Below, in pieces: positions 63,601 through 64,000 of a DNA stretch of 64,000 nt. Each line of letters opens with the position of its first letter. Positions within the stretch are counted from its first letter, which is position 1. The stretch is from Hexactinellida sp. DTS-2022 (Eukaryota; Porifera; Hexactinellida). The DNA is taken from contig JAPNXP010000013.1 in the NCBI GenBank assembly GCA_028753945.1, positions 5,313,300 through 5,377,299 of the forward strand. Reading direction: 5' to 3'. Made by a program: the position numbers and the translations under genes. The notes beneath the pieces were generated by a model. That model saw only the letters and a list, made by a program, of their open reading frames with translations, was not told the DNA's origin and ran no database searches.

Positions 63601-64000
63601 TTTAAAAAGAGATTTACTTTTCACCAGACATCCCAAACATCACATAAAGATAGCCAGTCCTTTCACTATACCCCATCAAACACAATTAAGAAGAAGAATT
63701 CTATCACTCCATTCGTTCCCAGCCAATTTTTAACCAACCAAAGATAGATTTTAAGAATGCTATAAAAGTCCATTTGGAAGGTGACTGTTTGACAATAAAC
63801 AATCCAGGTCACTTTAAAAAGAGATTTACTTTTCACCAGACATCCCAAACATCACATAAAGATAGCCAGTCCTTTCACTATACCCCATCAAACACAATTA
63901 AGAAAAGAATTCTATCACTCCCTTCGTTCCCAGCCAATTTTTAACCATAAGAAGATAGATTTTAAGAATGCTATAATAGTACATTAAGAAGGTGACTGTC
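54644..64000. repeat. 212-bp satellite DNA array, about 44 monomers
   Basis: Head-to-tail monomers of exactly 212 bp, starting at ATTTTAAGAATGCTATAAAA and running past the window end. Monomer 3 has a 2-bp insertion (GAGAGA, about 55142) and monomer 7 lacks 14 bp (about 56095). Otherwise copies look identical apart from a C-to-A change near 63711 and a degenerate last unit (from about 63903). Each monomer carries a TATAAAAG, an AATAAAC and one 60/61-codon ORF on each strand; the ORFs have no family resemblance and are by-products of repetition. AT-rich compared with neighbouring genes. Confidence 0.98.

Noticed and set aside
54670-63848. Paired 60/61-codon ORFs on both strands in every satellite monomer as a peptide gene family
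   Set aside because: They recur because the 212-bp monomer recurs; no signal peptide, cysteine pattern or family match is visible, and the frame breaks whenever the monomer length changes.
54644-64000. CENP-B box in the satellite
   Set aside because: CTTCGTTCCC starts like a CENP-B box but lacks the required downstream A and CGGG.

Overview
The window is nuclear DNA of a gene-dense animal. It carries an ADAMTS-type metalloprotease, a receptor tyrosine phosphatase with tandem PTP domains, a short-prodomain caspase, a prosaposin-like protein, CUL1, MO25, CaMKK, a sorbin-type triple-SH3 protein, squalene synthase and many short phased introns. I rebuilt 22 protein genes exon by exon. In 21 of them reading phase is preserved across every modelled junction and total lengths match known families (CUL1 777 aa, UBTD 227 aa, MO25 337 aa, TTC39 593 aa); RNF11 has an uncertain 3' end. 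Tiny intergenic gaps, nested genes and AG acceptors almost touching the start codons suggest an early-branching, compact metazoan such as a sponge (a glass sponge would fit). That placement is inference.

Layout. 1-2844: CDC14 phosphatase (minus, 3' end outside). 3046-4474: MTAP and the ATPase inhibitor IF1 (plus). 5538-15291: CUL1 (minus), whose fifth intron holds a complete plus-strand DH-PH-RhoGAP gene (8208-12724). 15292-19198: gene-free, with MITEs and small repeats. 19199-22201: intronless ADAMTS-like protease (minus). 23532-26231: UBTD and squalene synthase (plus). 26372-39335: eight co-oriented minus-strand genes, transcribed in the order PDZ/SH3 adaptor, DUSP22-like, eIF4B, prosaposin-like, RNF11, stearoyl-CoA desaturase, MO25, fucosyltransferase-like, with gaps of only 73-314 bp. 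39825-46701: PTPRA-like receptor phosphatase (plus, 19 exons), with pyrophosphatase, MRPL3 and COA6 on the opposite strand inside two of its introns. 46795-50626: CaMKK (minus). 50769-54507: TTC39 and an executioner-type caspase (plus). 54644-64000: a nearly perfect 212-bp satellite array of about 44 monomers.

Three structural themes stand out. First, most start codons sit 0-20 nt after a TAG or CAG that looks like an unpaired 3' splice site; with the tight co-oriented cluster this suggests spliced-leader trans-splicing and polycistronic transcription. Second, several introns are minisatellites whose unit contains the host intron's own splice site (CUL1, TTC39, CaMKK, MTAP, and a hairpin variant in the receptor PTP), giving rows of decoy splice sites. 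Third, GC-AG introns are common: 5 of about 90 modelled.

The genes are mostly housekeeping or signalling and form no single pathway. Functional echoes are CaMKK and MO25 (AMPK/LKB1 kinase signalling), squalene synthase and desaturase (lipid synthesis), and MRPL3, COA6 and IF1 (mitochondria). No tRNA, rRNA or CRISPR was recognised.
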